64,000 nt of DNA from Actinopolyspora saharensis (GTDB lineage: Bacteria; Actinomycetota; Actinomycetes; Mycobacteriales; Pseudonocardiaceae): assembly GCF_900100925.1 (NCBI RefSeq), contig NZ_FNKO01000001.1, forward strand, positions 620,001-684,000, written 5' to 3'. The position numbers and the translations under genes are program-made. Positions 9,124-18,471 of the stretch are shown piece after piece (the stretch's first letter is position 1; every line of letters begins with the position of its first letter). The notes below the pieces were generated by a model that saw only the letters and a program-made list of their open reading frames with translations, had not been told where the DNA came from and made no database searches.

Positions 9124-9912
9124 GAGCCTTTCGAATTCACGACGTGATTGTTATGAACGTCGTTCGTGATCTTGCGTGCGGGAGATTAGCAGCTCTGCGC
9201 TGTATGGATCATGAAAAACACTCGATCTAGCTACATAGCAGTGAAGATTCTTGCGATGATTCGATGTGTTTGCTAAAGCGAGGCGCTCGCGGAATTCGCG
9301 CGCCGGCGGCGCGCCGAACTCGTCCGAGTCCGGTGCTGTCCGTCGCCCGTGGACGAGCAGCGGATCGGTGTGAGCGTGCGCGGGTGCTGTGCAGCGGCGG
9401 GGCGGAGCAGTTCCGAGGGGCGCTTCCTGGGGCACGGCGAGGTGTGACTCCGGCAGGCTGCGTGCCGATGAGGGCTGCGGCCACGAGGACTCACGCAGTG
9501 CGCCGTCGACCGGGCAACGATCGGGTGTCCTGCGCGGAGGACATCGGCGATCCGCTCGTTGCCGGAGGCGTGCTCGCGGGAGGTGTGCCGAGCGCTTTCA
9601 CGGTGCGGCCTGGAGGGAGACCTCGCCCGGGAAGCAGGCCAGCGGGAAAAGCGGGCGCCGCTGGCAAGATCCGCGTCGCGCTGCCGGTCACGCAGCGGGG
9701 TCGGATCCGGCCCGGGCGTGTCCGCCGATTTCGCAGGCGCGGTCGCGCTCGGCGTCAGTGGAGCAAGATTCATCAAGTCCGGCCGCTGACGCAGCAATTT
9801 CGGTGAAGCGCTTTCCGGTGTGACGTCCTTAACATCGTTCGAGTCGTTCGCGGCCAGGACGCCGCCAACGCCCCGGACAGTTAAGCGTCTTCCGACCGGA
9901 GAGTGAGCTCAC
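9124..9912. other. Intergenic region between divergent operons
   Basis: About 790 bases with no convincing gene; open frames here lack coding-like codon use. The part next to the EF-hand gene (about 9140-9260) is clearly richer in A+T than its surroundings and is the likely promoter region of the Pfa-like operon. The rest presumably holds the promoter of the GH31 gene and its operator. I see no RNA gene. Confidence 0.6.
9806..9813. promoter_or_regulatory. Possible LacI-type operator upstream of the GH31 gene
   Basis: AAGCGCTT is a perfect 8-base palindrome inside TGAAGCGCTTTCC, about 100 bases before the GH31 start. It resembles operators of LacI-family sugar repressors. A related half-site, AGCGCTTTC, occurs near 9593. 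No LacI gene is in the window, so the regulator is unknown. Confidence 0.35.
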
Positions 9913-12432
9913 GTGCGTGTGACATCCCGAGTCGAGAGGGTGGAGCTGGTCGACGACTGGGTCCGTGTTCACACGGACGGGGTCGAGATCCGCCTCCTCC
10001 TGATGACCGACGACATCCTGCGCATTCGCGCCGGCTTCGAGGGCGATTTCGCCGAGGAGTCGTACACGCTCACCACGACGGCGTGGCCGGATCGGCTCGA
10101 CGAGTTCCTGGGGGAGGAGCGCACTCGGGTGCGGACCCCGTCGGTCGACGTCGACGACCGGGACGACCGCCTCGTCCTGGTCGGGGGCAACCTCCGCGTG
10201 GAGGTCGAGAAGGAGCCGTTCCGGATCTGCGTCTACGACGGCGACGGCACCCTGCTCCACGCGGATCTCGTGGGGCTCGGCTACCTGGAGGACGCGAACC
10301 GGCGTCGCGTGCACACCAGCGAGATCTCGCCCGAGGACGCCTTCTACGGTTTCGGCGAGACCACGGGCTCGCTCAACAAGGCGCAGAAGCTGATCACGAT
10401 GAGCCCGAAGGACGCGCTGGGCTACGACCCGCGCGAGACTGACCCGCTGTACAAGCACATCCCGTTCTACCTCAAGATGAACCGGGCCACCCGCAAGGCG
10501 GTCGGCTACTTCTACCACAACACCTACGAGTGCGATTTCGACCTGGGCCGGCAGCGGAGCAACTACTGGCCCCCGCACAGCCGCTACCGCACCGATGGCG
10601 GAGACATCGACCTCTTCCTGATCGCCGGGCCGGGCATCCGCGACGTCGTGCGGCGCTACACCGCGCTGACCGGCCGTCCCCCGCTGCTGCCCAAGTACGC
10701 GCTGGGCTATCTCGCCTCGTCGATGTACTACTCCGAGCTTGACGCCGACAGCGACCGCGCGATCACCGAGTTCGTCGACGTCGCCCGGGCCGAGGACATC
10801 CCCGTCGACGGTTTCCAGCTCTCCTCCGGCTACACCACGCAGCCGACGGAGGCCGGGGCGAAGCGCTGCGTCTTCACGTGGAACGAGCAGCGCTTTCCCG
10901 ACCCGGAGGGGTTCTTCGCCGGGATGGCCGAGCGCGGCATCACGGTCTCGCCCAACGTCAAGCCCGGTGTGCTCGACGTGCACCCGCGGCTGGAGGAGTT
11001 CGCCGCCGAGGGCGTGTTCGTCACCCGCAGCGCCGACGCGGCCGCGACCGCCGGTGACGGCGCGGCCGTCGGTGCCTGGTGGGGCGGCCGGGGCCGGTTC
11101 GTCGACTTCACCAAGCCTGCCGCCCGCGCGGCGTGGCAGCGCTGGCTCACCGAGGCGGTCCTGGACAAGGGCACGACCTCGGTCTGGAACGACAACTGCG
11201 AGTACGACAGCGTCATCGACGAGGACTCCGGCTGCGACTTCGACGGCGGCGGCGCGACGATCGGCCGGCTGCGCACCGTCATGGCGAACCTCATGTGCCG
11301 GGTGACCCGCGACGGCATCGCCGCGAAGTCGCCCTCGGCCCGCCCCTACATCGTGTGCCGCTCCGGCCACGCCGGCATCCAGCGGTACGCGCAGAGCTGG
11401 GCGGGCGACAACACGACCTCGTGGGAGTCCCTGCGGCACAACATCGCCACGATCCTGGGCATGGGCCTGTCCGGCTTCCCGAACCACGGTTGCGACATCG
11501 GCGGCTTCCACGGCCCGGCGCCCGAGCCCGAGCTGCTGGTCCGGTGGGTGCAGCACGGGATCTTCCAGCCGCGTTTCTCGATTCACTCGGTGAACACCGA
11601 CAACACGGTCACCGAACCGTGGATGTACCGCGATCACACCTCCTACGTCCGGGACGCCATCAAGCTGCGCTACCGGCTGTTCCCGTACCTGTACTCCCTG
11701 ACGGCGCGGGCGGCCCGCACCGGTTTGCCGATCATGGAGCCGCTGGTCAGCTCCTTTCAGCACGATCCGGCCTGCGACGAGAACTTCGCGGAGTTCATGC
11801 TCGGCGATTCGCTGCTCGTGGCGAACGTCCTCACCGCGGGGGCGAGCACTCGCGCGGTGCGCTTGCCCGCGGGCGAGGTCTTCTACGACGCCTGGACCCG
11901 GAAGCGCTACGAGGGTGGGCAGAGCGTCGAGCTGCCGGTGGACCTCGGTTCGATCCCGCTGTTCGTCCGCGGCGGCGGCATCGTGCCCGTCGCGGGCAAC
12001 CAGCTGGACAGCCTCACCCGCGACGAGGTCACCGACCTGCGGCTGGTCTGCGCCCCCGAGCGCGACGGTCACTTCCTGCTCTACGAGGACGACGGGCTCA
12101 CCCGCGAGCACGAGGACGGCGCGTTCCGCGAGACCGAGATCCGGATGACCGCCGGTGATCGGGTGCGGCTGGACCTCACCCGCCGCGGGGACTACCGCAG
12201 CGCGGTGGAGACGCTGCTGTTCGACCTCATCCGGCCCGGGCAGTGCCCGCGTTGGGTGACCCTCGACGGCGAGCGCGTCCCGCAGTTCCTCCACCGCGGC
12301 CACTTCGAGGCCGCGGAGGTGGGTTGGCACTACGACCCCGGGCTCGGGTCCGTGCTGATCAAAACGCCCGACCACGGCGGCGACCTCGCCGTCGCGGTCT
12401 CGTTCGAGTCCGTCGACATGCTCGGCTTATGA
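9913..12432 (+). CDS. Glycoside hydrolase family 31 (alpha-glucosidase/xylosidase-like)
   Basis: 839 residues with no signal peptide, so probably cytoplasmic. The GH31 barrel carries the nucleophile Asp427 in VWNDNCEYD and the likely acid/base Asp499 in WAGDNTTSW, followed by the family segment GCDIGGFHG. The N-terminal beta domain contains EDAFYGFGE, and C-terminal beta domains follow the barrel. GH31 enzymes retain configuration and release alpha-linked glucose, xylose or related sugars; the exact linkage cannot be fixed here. The gene starts with GTG after GGAGAG and is followed 11 bases later by a TRAP transporter operon on the same strand. The transporter may import a sugar acid or glycoside that this enzyme processes; that link is inference. 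Confidence 0.9.
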   Translation: MRVTSRVERVELVDDWVRVHTDGVEIRLLLMTDDILRIRAGFEGDFAEESYTLTTTAWPDRLDEFLGEERTRVRTPSVDVDDRDDRLVLVGGNLRVEVEKEPFRICVYDGDGTLLHADLVGLGYLEDANRRRVHTSEISPEDAFYGFGETTGSLNKAQKLITMSPKDALGYDPRETDPLYKHIPFYLKMNRATRKAVGYFYHNTYECDFDLGRQRSNYWPPHSRYRTDGGDIDLFLIAGPGIRDVVRRYTALTGRPPLLPKYALGYLASSMYYSELDADSDRAITEFVDVARAEDIPVDGFQLSSGYTTQPTEAGAKRCVFTWNEQRFPDPEGFFAGMAERGITVSPNVKPGVLDVHPRLEEFAAEGVFVTRSADAAATAGDGAAVGAWWGGRGRFVDFTKPAARAAWQRWLTEAVLDKGTTSVWNDNCEYDSVIDEDSGCDFDGGGATIGRLRTVMANLMCRVTRDGIAAKSPSARPYIVCRSGHAGIQRYAQSWAGDNTTSWESLRHNIATILGMGLSGFPNHGCDIGGFHGPAPEPELLVRWVQHGIFQPRFSIHSVNTDNTVTEPWMYRDHTSYVRDAIKLRYRLFPYLYSLTARAARTGLPIMEPLVSSFQHDPACDENFAEFMLGDSLLVANVLTAGASTRAVRLPAGEVFYDAWTRKRYEGGQSVELPVDLGSIPLFVRGGGIVPVAGNQLDSLTRDEVTDLRLVCAPERDGHFLLYEDDGLTREHEDGAFRETEIRMTAGDRVRLDLTRRGDYRSAVETLLFDLIRPGQCPRWVTLDGERVPQFLHRGHFEAAEVGWHYDPGLGSVLIKTPDHGGDLAVAVSFESVDMLGL

Positions 12433-12443
12433 GGAGGGCGGAC

Positions 12444-13523
12444 ATGACGCAACGACCGGTGGAACCCAGCCGTGGGGCCGGATCCCCGGGCCTGGGCCGC
12501 AGGTCCTTCGGCGCTCTGGTGCTCGCCTCCGCGCTCGCCGGGTGCGCGCCGGCCTCGGGGGCGCGGACGAGCGCCGGGGCCACGCGGGAGAACCCGCTCG
12601 TGCTGCGCCTGGCGAACAACCTGAGCGAGGACCACGTCACCTCCCGGGCGCTGGCCTCGTTCGCCGAGGACGTCGAGAAGCGCAGCGACGGGCGCCTCCT
12701 GGTCAGGATCTACGGCAACGGCCAGCTGGGGGCCGAGCCGGACGTGCTCGGCCAGCTCAACCGGGGGATCGTGGACATGACCCGCGTCAGCGCGCCGGGC
12801 CTGGCCACCTACGACCCCGGCTACCACACGTTCGGCCTGCCGTACGTCTTCGGCTCCGAGGAGGAGTACTACGCGGTGATGGACTCGCCGGAGATGGCCG
12901 AGTACTTCCGCTCCACCGCCGATGCGGGTTTCCTCGGGTTGACGTACTACAGCTCCGGCGCGCGGTCGTTCTACACGCGGAACACGCCGGTGCGCACGCC
13001 CGAGGACCTGCGGGGCCTGAAGATCCGCGTGCAGGACATGCGCTCGCAGACCGACTTCGTCGGCGAGCTGGGCGCGGCCCCGGTGGTCATGGCGTTCGGC
13101 GACACCTACACCTCGCTGCAGACCGGTCTGCTCGACGGCGCCGAGAGCAACGAAACGGTGCTCACCCAGAGCGCCCACGGCGAGGTCGCGCACGTGTTCT
13201 CCGCGACCGAGCACACGCGGATCCCCGACATGCTCGTGATCAGCACCGACACCTGGCAGCGGCTCTCCTCCTCCGATCGGGAGCTGCTCACCGCGGCCGC
13301 CCGGGCCTCGACCGAGCGGCAGAAGGCCGCGTGGGCGAGGACCATCGACCAGTCGATCACCGGTGCGCGGGAGATGGGCGTCGAGTTCGTCACCGACGTC
13401 GACACCCACGCCTTCCGGACGGCCACCAGACCGGTGGTGGATCGCTACGCCGCGAAGTACCCCGAGGTCGCGGACCTGCTCTCCGTCATCGAGTCGGCCA
13501 GGAATCGAGGAGCGGCACCATGA
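12444..13523 (+). CDS. TRAP transporter substrate-binding lipoprotein (DctP family)
   Basis: 359 residues. The N-terminus has twin arginines (GRRSFG) followed by a hydrophobic segment and lipobox ending at Cys34 (ASALAGC), so it is a probable Tat-exported lipoprotein anchored outside the membrane. The mature part has the DctP fold features: HVTSRALASFAEDVE near the start, a GLKIRVQ segment, and a conserved Arg in the middle that in the family pairs with the substrate carboxylate. DctP proteins bind organic or sugar acids and hand them to the QM membrane pair. The ATG follows a strong GAGGAGG site. The stop overlaps the next gene's start in an ATGA junction. Confidence 0.9.
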   Translation: MTQRPVEPSRGAGSPGLGRRSFGALVLASALAGCAPASGARTSAGATRENPLVLRLANNLSEDHVTSRALASFAEDVEKRSDGRLLVRIYGNGQLGAEPDVLGQLNRGIVDMTRVSAPGLATYDPGYHTFGLPYVFGSEEEYYAVMDSPEMAEYFRSTADAGFLGLTYYSSGARSFYTRNTPVRTPEDLRGLKIRVQDMRSQTDFVGELGAAPVVMAFGDTYTSLQTGLLDGAESNETVLTQSAHGEVAHVFSATEHTRIPDMLVISTDTWQRLSSSDRELLTAAARASTERQKAAWARTIDQSITGAREMGVEFVTDVDTHAFRTATRPVVDRYAAKYPEVADLLSVIESARNRGAAP

Positions 13524-14032
13524 CAACGCACGATCGCCTGAACCGGGTGCGGGGAGTGCTCGGCGGCGTCCTCGCGGGACTCGGCGGCACCCTCCTGGTC
13601 GCCATGACCCTGCTGGTGCTGTACCAGGTCTTCACCCGCTACGTGCTGGGCGCGCCGGCGGCGTTCACCGAGGAGCTGGTGCGGTACGCGCTCATCTGGA
13701 CCGCCATGACCAGCGCGGCCTACGCGTTCCTGCACCGCAAGCACATGGCGCTGCTCGTCCTGCGGGACAGGGCACCGCAGGCGGTGCGGCGCGGCCTGGT
13801 CCTCGGCGCTGACGTCCTCGTGCTGGTCTTCGCCGTGCTGGTGCTGGTGGTCGGCGGCACGATGCTCGCCTTCGGCGCGAGTTCCAACTTCTCGGCCCTG
13901 CTGGGCATCTCCCGCGGGCTGGTTTACGCCATCGGGCCGATCGCCGGGCTGGCGATCGCGTTCGCGCAGGTGCTCAACATTTGGCAGGACCTCACCGAGG
14001 AGGCCTCGACCGAGACGGAGGGGACCGACTGA
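13520..14032 (+). CDS. TRAP transporter small permease (DctQ family)
   Basis: 170 residues with four hydrophobic segments, the size and topology of DctQ subunits. The family signature around the second helix is visible as VFTRYVLG followed by ELVRYALIW. DctQ pairs with the large permease DctM and couples uptake to an ion gradient without ATP. Both junctions overlap: it starts within the stop of the binding-protein gene and its TGA shares a base with the ATG of dctM, which points to a tightly coupled operon. Confidence 0.92.
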   Translation: MTTHDRLNRVRGVLGGVLAGLGGTLLVAMTLLVLYQVFTRYVLGAPAAFTEELVRYALIWTAMTSAAYAFLHRKHMALLVLRDRAPQAVRRGLVLGADVLVLVFAVLVLVVGGTMLAFGASSNFSALLGISRGLVYAIGPIAGLAIAFAQVLNIWQDLTEEASTETEGTD

Positions 14033-15336
14033 TGGACGCTCTCACCGCGGCCGCCGTCCTGTTCGGCGCCTTCTTCGTGCTGCTCTTCGCCGGCGTGCCG
14101 ATCTCGGTCTCGCTCGGGGCGGCCTCGTTGGTCACCGCGCTGGTGTTCTTGCCCGCCGGCGATTCCCTCTACGTCATCGGTCAGCAGATGCACGTCGGCA
14201 TCGAGAGCTTCTCGCTGCTGGCCATCCCGCTGTTCGTCTTCGCGGGCAACATCATGAACAACGGCGGCATCGCGCGCAGGCTCGTCGACTTCGCGCTCGT
14301 GCTGGCCGGTCGGGTTCCCGGCGCGTTGGCGCACACCAACGTGCTGGGCAACATGTTGTTCGGCTCGCTGTCCGGTTCGGCCGTCGCCTCGGCCGCCGCG
14401 ATCGGCAGCACGCTGCACGCGCGGCAGGAGGAGGAAGGCTACGATCCGGCGTTCGGCGCTTCGGTCAACATCGCCTCGGCCTCGACCGGCCTGCTCATCC
14501 CGCCGACGACGGCCGCGATCGTCTACTCGAGCGTGGCGGGCGGGGTGTCCGTGTCGGCGCTGTTCATGGCGGGGTACGTGCCGGGAGTGCTCATGGGGGT
14601 CGTCATCATGGCGATCGCCTACGTGTTCGCCCGGCGGCAGCGGTACCCGAAAACGGGCGGGGTCACCCCGGCCGAGGGGTTGCGGGTGTTCCTCGAGGCG
14701 ATCCCGGGGCTGCTGCTGATCGTCATCGTGGTCGGGGGCATCGTCTTCGGCGTCTTCACGGCGACCGAGGGGGCCGGGGTCGCGGTGCTGTACACGCTGG
14801 TGCTGTCGCTGGTGTACCGGAGCATGTCGTGGACGGCCTTCAAGGAGGTCGTCACTCGCACGGTCGTCGCGACCGGGGTGGTCATGTTCCTCATCGGGGC
14901 GTCTGCGGGCATGTCGTGGGTGATGTCCTACGCGGGCATCCCAGCGACGATCACGGACGCGCTGCTGTCGGTGACGGACTCGAAGGTCGTCGTCCTGCTG
15001 CTGATGCTGCTCGTGCTGCTGGTCGTGGGGACGTTCATGGACATCACGCCGGCGATCCTCGTGTTCACTCCGATCTTTCTGCCCATCGCCACCGAGCTCG
15101 GGATGGACCCGGTCCACTTCGGCATGGTGCTCATCCTGGCGATGTGCCTCGGCACGATGACGCCGCCGGTCGGTTCGGTCCTGTTCGTGGCGACCGGTGT
15201 GAGCGGAGTGTCGATCGAGCGGGTCGTGCCGAGGTTGATGCCGTACTTCCTCGGGGTGATCCTGCTGCTGCTCGCCGTCACCTTCATCCCCGCGCTCTCC
15301 CTCGGGCTGCCGGGGATGATGGGGCTGCTCGAGTAG
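14032..15336 (+). CDS. TRAP transporter large permease (DctM family)
   Basis: 434 residues, strongly hydrophobic with about a dozen membrane segments. DctM signatures include AIPLFVFAGNIM, FGSLSGSAVASAAAIGS and the region LIPPTTAAIVYSS. It forms the transport channel with DctQ. A 13-base perfect stem immediately downstream suggests the operon ends here. Confidence 0.94.
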   Translation: MDALTAAAVLFGAFFVLLFAGVPISVSLGAASLVTALVFLPAGDSLYVIGQQMHVGIESFSLLAIPLFVFAGNIMNNGGIARRLVDFALVLAGRVPGALAHTNVLGNMLFGSLSGSAVASAAAIGSTLHARQEEEGYDPAFGASVNIASASTGLLIPPTTAAIVYSSVAGGVSVSALFMAGYVPGVLMGVVIMAIAYVFARRQRYPKTGGVTPAEGLRVFLEAIPGLLLIVIVVGGIVFGVFTATEGAGVAVLYTLVLSLVYRSMSWTAFKEVVTRTVVATGVVMFLIGASAGMSWVMSYAGIPATITDALLSVTDSKVVVLLLMLLVLLVVGTFMDITPAILVFTPIFLPIATELGMDPVHFGMVLILAMCLGTMTPPVGSVLFVATGVSGVSIERVVPRLMPYFLGVILLLLAVTFIPALSLGLPGMMGLLE

Positions 15337-15342
15337 CGGACT

Positions 15343-15392
15343 GCCTGCCCGCGCCGCGTTACCGTGAGCGCCACCGGCAGGCGCGGGCAGGC
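15343..15392 (+). terminator. Strong stem-loop after the TRAP operon
   Basis: GCCTGCCCGCGCC at 15343-15355 pairs perfectly with 15380-15392 across a 24-base loop. It begins 7 bases after the dctM stop. No T-run follows, as is common in high-GC actinomycetes. Confidence 0.6.
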
Positions 15393-15465
15393 TCGCCGAG
15401 TCCTCGAGCCCGTCGGAGCCGGGCCGTGCGCGGCCGGTTCTGCCGGGGCACGACGGAGGTTGGAG

Positions 15466-16293
15466 ATGCTGGACTTCGCCGGCGATCTCATGACGCGTGG
15501 CCGCGAGGTCGCCGTGGCACGCAGTCACGGGGTCGACGAGAACATGGTGCGGGCCCACCGGCACGACTACTTCGAGATCTACTTCCTCGAGGCGGGCACC
15601 CGCTACCACGGCACGGACCAGGAGCTGTACCGGATCGAGCAGTCCGAGCTGATCATCTTCCCGCCCGGGGTGGAGCACTTCTCCTACGGCGACGCGGGCG
15701 TCCCGTTCCGCCGGGTGGTCGTCTACTTCCGCCCCGAGGCCGTGTTGTACGCGCACGTGCTGGAGGCGGTCGCCGGGCAGGTTTGCGTCGTGCGCCCCGG
15801 TGGGGAGAGCCTGCGCGCGGTGGAGAACGTCGTCGAGGAGCTGTTGACCGCCCAGGACGTGCTCGGTGACGGCGCCCAGGACGAGATGCGGCTGCTGGTC
15901 ACGCAGCTGCTGGTCAAGCTCATGCGCGCGGAGCGCCGCGACGCCAGGTTGGCGCGGCGCGCGGGGCGCATCGCCGACGTCATCTACCACCTGCACGACC
16001 ACTACGCGGAGCCGATCGATCTCACCACGCTCGCCGAGCGGTTCTTCAGCAGCCCCTTCTACCTCTCGCGCGAGTTCAAGAAGCACACCGGATCGACGAT
16101 CATCGGCTACGTCAACGGGCTGCGCATCGGTCGTGCCGAGCGGCTGCTCCAGGAGACCGCGCGTCCGGTCAGCCGGATCAGCGCCGAGGTGGGGTTCGCC
16201 AACGTCTCGCACTTCAACCGCGTCTTCCGCGCCCGGACGGGCATGTCCCCGTCGCAGTTCCGGGGGCGGGAGAAGGCGCGTGAGCGGGCCTAG
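15466..16293 (+). CDS. AraC-family transcriptional regulator
   Basis: 275 residues. The N-terminal part is an AraC-type cupin sensing domain (RAHRHDYFEIYFLEAG, then FPPGVEHF). The C-terminal 100 residues hold two helix-turn-helix motifs, the first with PFYLSREFKKHTG and the second with the family signature VGFANVSHFNRVFRARTG. Such proteins usually activate nearby catabolic genes in response to a small ligand. It lies between the GH31/TRAP operon and the ACC deaminase gene and could control either. The ATG at 15466 is preceded by GGAGG. Upstream in-frame sequence is open but lacks a better start. Confidence 0.9.
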   Translation: MLDFAGDLMTRGREVAVARSHGVDENMVRAHRHDYFEIYFLEAGTRYHGTDQELYRIEQSELIIFPPGVEHFSYGDAGVPFRRVVVYFRPEAVLYAHVLEAVAGQVCVVRPGGESLRAVENVVEELLTAQDVLGDGAQDEMRLLVTQLLVKLMRAERRDARLARRAGRIADVIYHLHDHYAEPIDLTTLAERFFSSPFYLSREFKKHTGSTIIGYVNGLRIGRAERLLQETARPVSRISAEVGFANVSHFNRVFRARTGMSPSQFRGREKARERA

Positions 16294-16425
16294 GCCCGTC
16301 GTGTTCGGTGTCGGTGCGTGCGGGGGCGATCGGTGGATCGCGTCGCTGGACGTGGCGGCACGGGTGGCGCACGATTCCCGGGGCGGGGTGAGCTCCCCGC
16401 AGGTCGTCGGACGGACGGAAGAAGC

Positions 16426-17436
16426 ATGTCCCTGAGTGATTTTCCGCGGTATCCGCTGCTGTTCGGGCCCAGCCCGGTTCATCCGTTGGAGCGGTTGACC
16501 GAGCACCTCGGCGGGGCGCGGGTGTGGGCCAAGCGGGAGGACTGCAACTCCGGGCTGGCCTTCGGCGGGAACAAGACCCGCAAGTTGGAGTACCTGGTTC
16601 CCGACGTCTTGGCCGAGGAGTCCACTCATCTGGTCTCGATCGGTGGGGTGCAGTCCAATCACACCCGGCAGGTCGCGGCCGTGGCCGCCAAGCTCGGCTT
16701 GCGGGCGCGGCTGGTGCAGGAGAGCTGGGTGGACTGGCCGGATGCGGTCAACGACCGGGTGGGCAACATCCAGCTGTCGCGCATCATGGGCGCGCAGGTC
16801 CAGCTCACCGAGGCCGACTTCGGCATCGGGGTCAAGCGGAGCTGGCAGAACGCGCTGGAGGAGATCCGCGCGGAAGGGGGCAGGCCGTACGCGATCCCGG
16901 CCGGTGCCTCCGATCATCCGCTCGGCGGGCTCGGTTTCGCCAACTGGGCCCGCGAGGTCGCCGAGCAGGAGCGGCAGCTGGGCGTCTTCTTCGACACCGT
17001 CGTGGTCTGCAGCGTCACCGGTTCCACCCAGGCCGGCATGATCGCCGGTTTCGCCGAGCAGCACCGTTCTCGCCGGGTTCTGGGCATCGACGCCTCCGCG
17101 CGGATCGACAGCACTCGCGGGCAGGTCGCCAAGATCGCGCACGAGACCGCGGAGAAGATCGAGCTGGGTCGGCAGCTGCGCGACGAGGAGATCACCGTGC
17201 TCGCGGGCTGGGCCGGGCAGCGCTACGGGATCCCCGTGGACTCGACGCTGGAGGCGATCCGGCTGACCGGCAGGCTCGAGGGCGTCATCCTCGACCCGGT
17301 CTACGAGGGCAAATCGATGGCGGGGCTGATCGACCTGGTCACCTCGGGGGAGATCGGGCCGGACAGCAACGTGCTCTACGTGCACCTCGGCGGCCAGCCC
17401 GCCCTGAACGCCTACAGCGCCCTGTTCCGGGAGTGA
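16426..17436 (+). CDS. acdS: 1-aminocyclopropane-1-carboxylate deaminase
   Basis: 336 residues, aligning end to end from memory with the Pseudomonas enzyme. It is a PLP enzyme that opens ACC, the plant ethylene precursor, to 2-oxobutyrate and ammonia. The cofactor lysine is Lys50 in GGNKTRK. The residues that separate real ACC deaminases from D-cysteine desulfhydrases are present: Glu294 in DPVYEGKSM and Leu321 in YVHLGG, where desulfhydrases have Ser/Thr-type residues. The ATG follows a purine-rich GGACGGAAG site. A plant- or soil-associated lifestyle would fit. Confidence 0.93.
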   Translation: MSLSDFPRYPLLFGPSPVHPLERLTEHLGGARVWAKREDCNSGLAFGGNKTRKLEYLVPDVLAEESTHLVSIGGVQSNHTRQVAAVAAKLGLRARLVQESWVDWPDAVNDRVGNIQLSRIMGAQVQLTEADFGIGVKRSWQNALEEIRAEGGRPYAIPAGASDHPLGGLGFANWAREVAEQERQLGVFFDTVVVCSVTGSTQAGMIAGFAEQHRSRRVLGIDASARIDSTRGQVAKIAHETAEKIELGRQLRDEEITVLAGWAGQRYGIPVDSTLEAIRLTGRLEGVILDPVYEGKSMAGLIDLVTSGEIGPDSNVLYVHLGGQPALNAYSALFRE

Positions 17437-17535
17437 CCTCATCCCGCGTGGCCGGGGTGGTGCGGGGCGCGACTCGATGGGCGTCCGGTCGGTACCGGAC
17501 TGAATCCGCCGGCCGAGGACGGTACGTGCTGTCGA

Positions 17536-17551
17536 CCTCGCTTTCGCGAGG
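17536..17551. terminator. Stem-loop between convergent genes
   Basis: CCTCGC-TTTC-GCGAGG forms a perfect 6-base stem with a 4-base loop. It sits between the ACC deaminase gene (plus) and the CitE-like gene (minus), two bases from the latter's stop, so it may serve both. Confidence 0.5.
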
Positions 17552-17553
17552 CG

Positions 17554-18471
17554 TCAAACCGATCCGGCGTGGCGGGCCAGGAGGTGGCGGGCGGTGGTTG
17601 CCATGGCTTCGTCGACCATCTGCCCTTCGAACGCCACGGCGCCTTCGCCGCGGGACCGGGCCTGCTCCACGGTGGCCACGAGACGTTCCCAGCGCGCGAG
17701 TTCTTCGGGGCTGGGGGAGAAGACCTCGTTGATGATCGGTACGTGCGAAGGATGGATGGCCATCATCCCCTCGTAACCGAGGGACCGGTTCTGCTCGGCG
17801 AAGACGCGCAGGCCGGTGGGGTCGTCGAGCCGCGTCCACAACCCCGCGACCGGATGCTCGACGCCCGCGGCGCGTGCGTCGAGCAGCACACGGGACCGCA
17901 GCGTCAGCGTCTCCGTGCCCTGCGGGGTCCCGTGGTATCCGACAGCGCGCGCGACATCTCCGCCGTCGGCGGTGAGTGCGCCGAGGTAGGCCACGCGTTG
18001 CGCCGCCACTCCGACTTCGTGGGCGTCGCGCAGGCTGCGTGCGGTTTCGAGGAGCGGAACCAGTGCTGTCGATCCCGTGGGCAGGCCCTGTTCGCGCTCG
18101 CACCACGTCAGCAGCCGATCGGCCAGGCGCACGTCTTCCGGACCGTCCACTTTCGGGAGAACGATGCCGTGGAGGCCGGGGAGCGTCACGGCACGTACGT
18201 CATCGGCGCCGTCCCAGGTGTCCAGTGCGTTCACCCGGACGAACAGTGCCGGTGACTGGTGGTGGTCCGCCACGTGGTGCTGCAACGCGGCCACCGCGCT
18301 GTTGCGGGCGTCGACCTTGTCCGCGACTGGCACGGCGTCTTCCAGGTCGATGATCGCGGCATCGGCCCCGGCTCGTGCTGCTTTGGTCAGCCACTCGGTT
18401 TTCGTGCCGGGGACGAACAGAAGGGATCGCAGCGGCACGCGCGGCACCGCGCGGTGGGGTTCAGACGACAC
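17554..18471 (-). CDS. CitE-like HpcH/HpaI lyase (CoA ester lyase)
   Basis: 305 residues. Family features are the N-terminal SLLFVPGT, the metal-binding IIDLEDAVP, and the substrate arginine in LFVRVN. CitE-like proteins cleave or form acyl-CoA esters such as citryl-, malyl- or citramalyl-CoA. The start GTG at 18471 overlaps the end of the CoA-transferase gene by 11 bases, so the two are translationally linked: the transferase would activate a dicarboxylic or tricarboxylic acid and this enzyme would split it. The substrate is unknown; no partner subunits of citrate lyase are present. Confidence 0.85.
   Translation of the reverse strand: MSSEPHRAVPRVPLRSLLFVPGTKTEWLTKAARAGADAAIIDLEDAVPVADKVDARNSAVAALQHHVADHHQSPALFVRVNALDTWDGADDVRAVTLPGLHGIVLPKVDGPEDVRLADRLLTWCEREQGLPTGSTALVPLLETARSLRDAHEVGVAAQRVAYLGALTADGGDVARAVGYHGTPQGTETLTLRSRVLLDARAAGVEHPVAGLWTRLDDPTGLRVFAEQNRSLGYEGMMAIHPSHVPIINEVFSPSPEELARWERLVATVEQARSRGEGAVAFEGQMVDEAMATTARHLLARHAGSV

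Noticed and set aside
9273..9797. Open frames on both strands between the divergent operons
   Set aside because: Ser/Arg/Pro-rich translations, no ribosome-binding sites, no coding-type third-position bias.
16426..17436. D-cysteine desulfhydrase as identity of the PLP enzyme
   Set aside because: Glu294 and Leu321 match ACC deaminase; desulfhydrases differ at these two places.
13924..17442. 1172-codon minus-strand open frame
   Set aside because: It is antisense to dctM, the AraC gene and acdS, all with clear motifs. The frame reads as His/Arg/Asp-rich noise.
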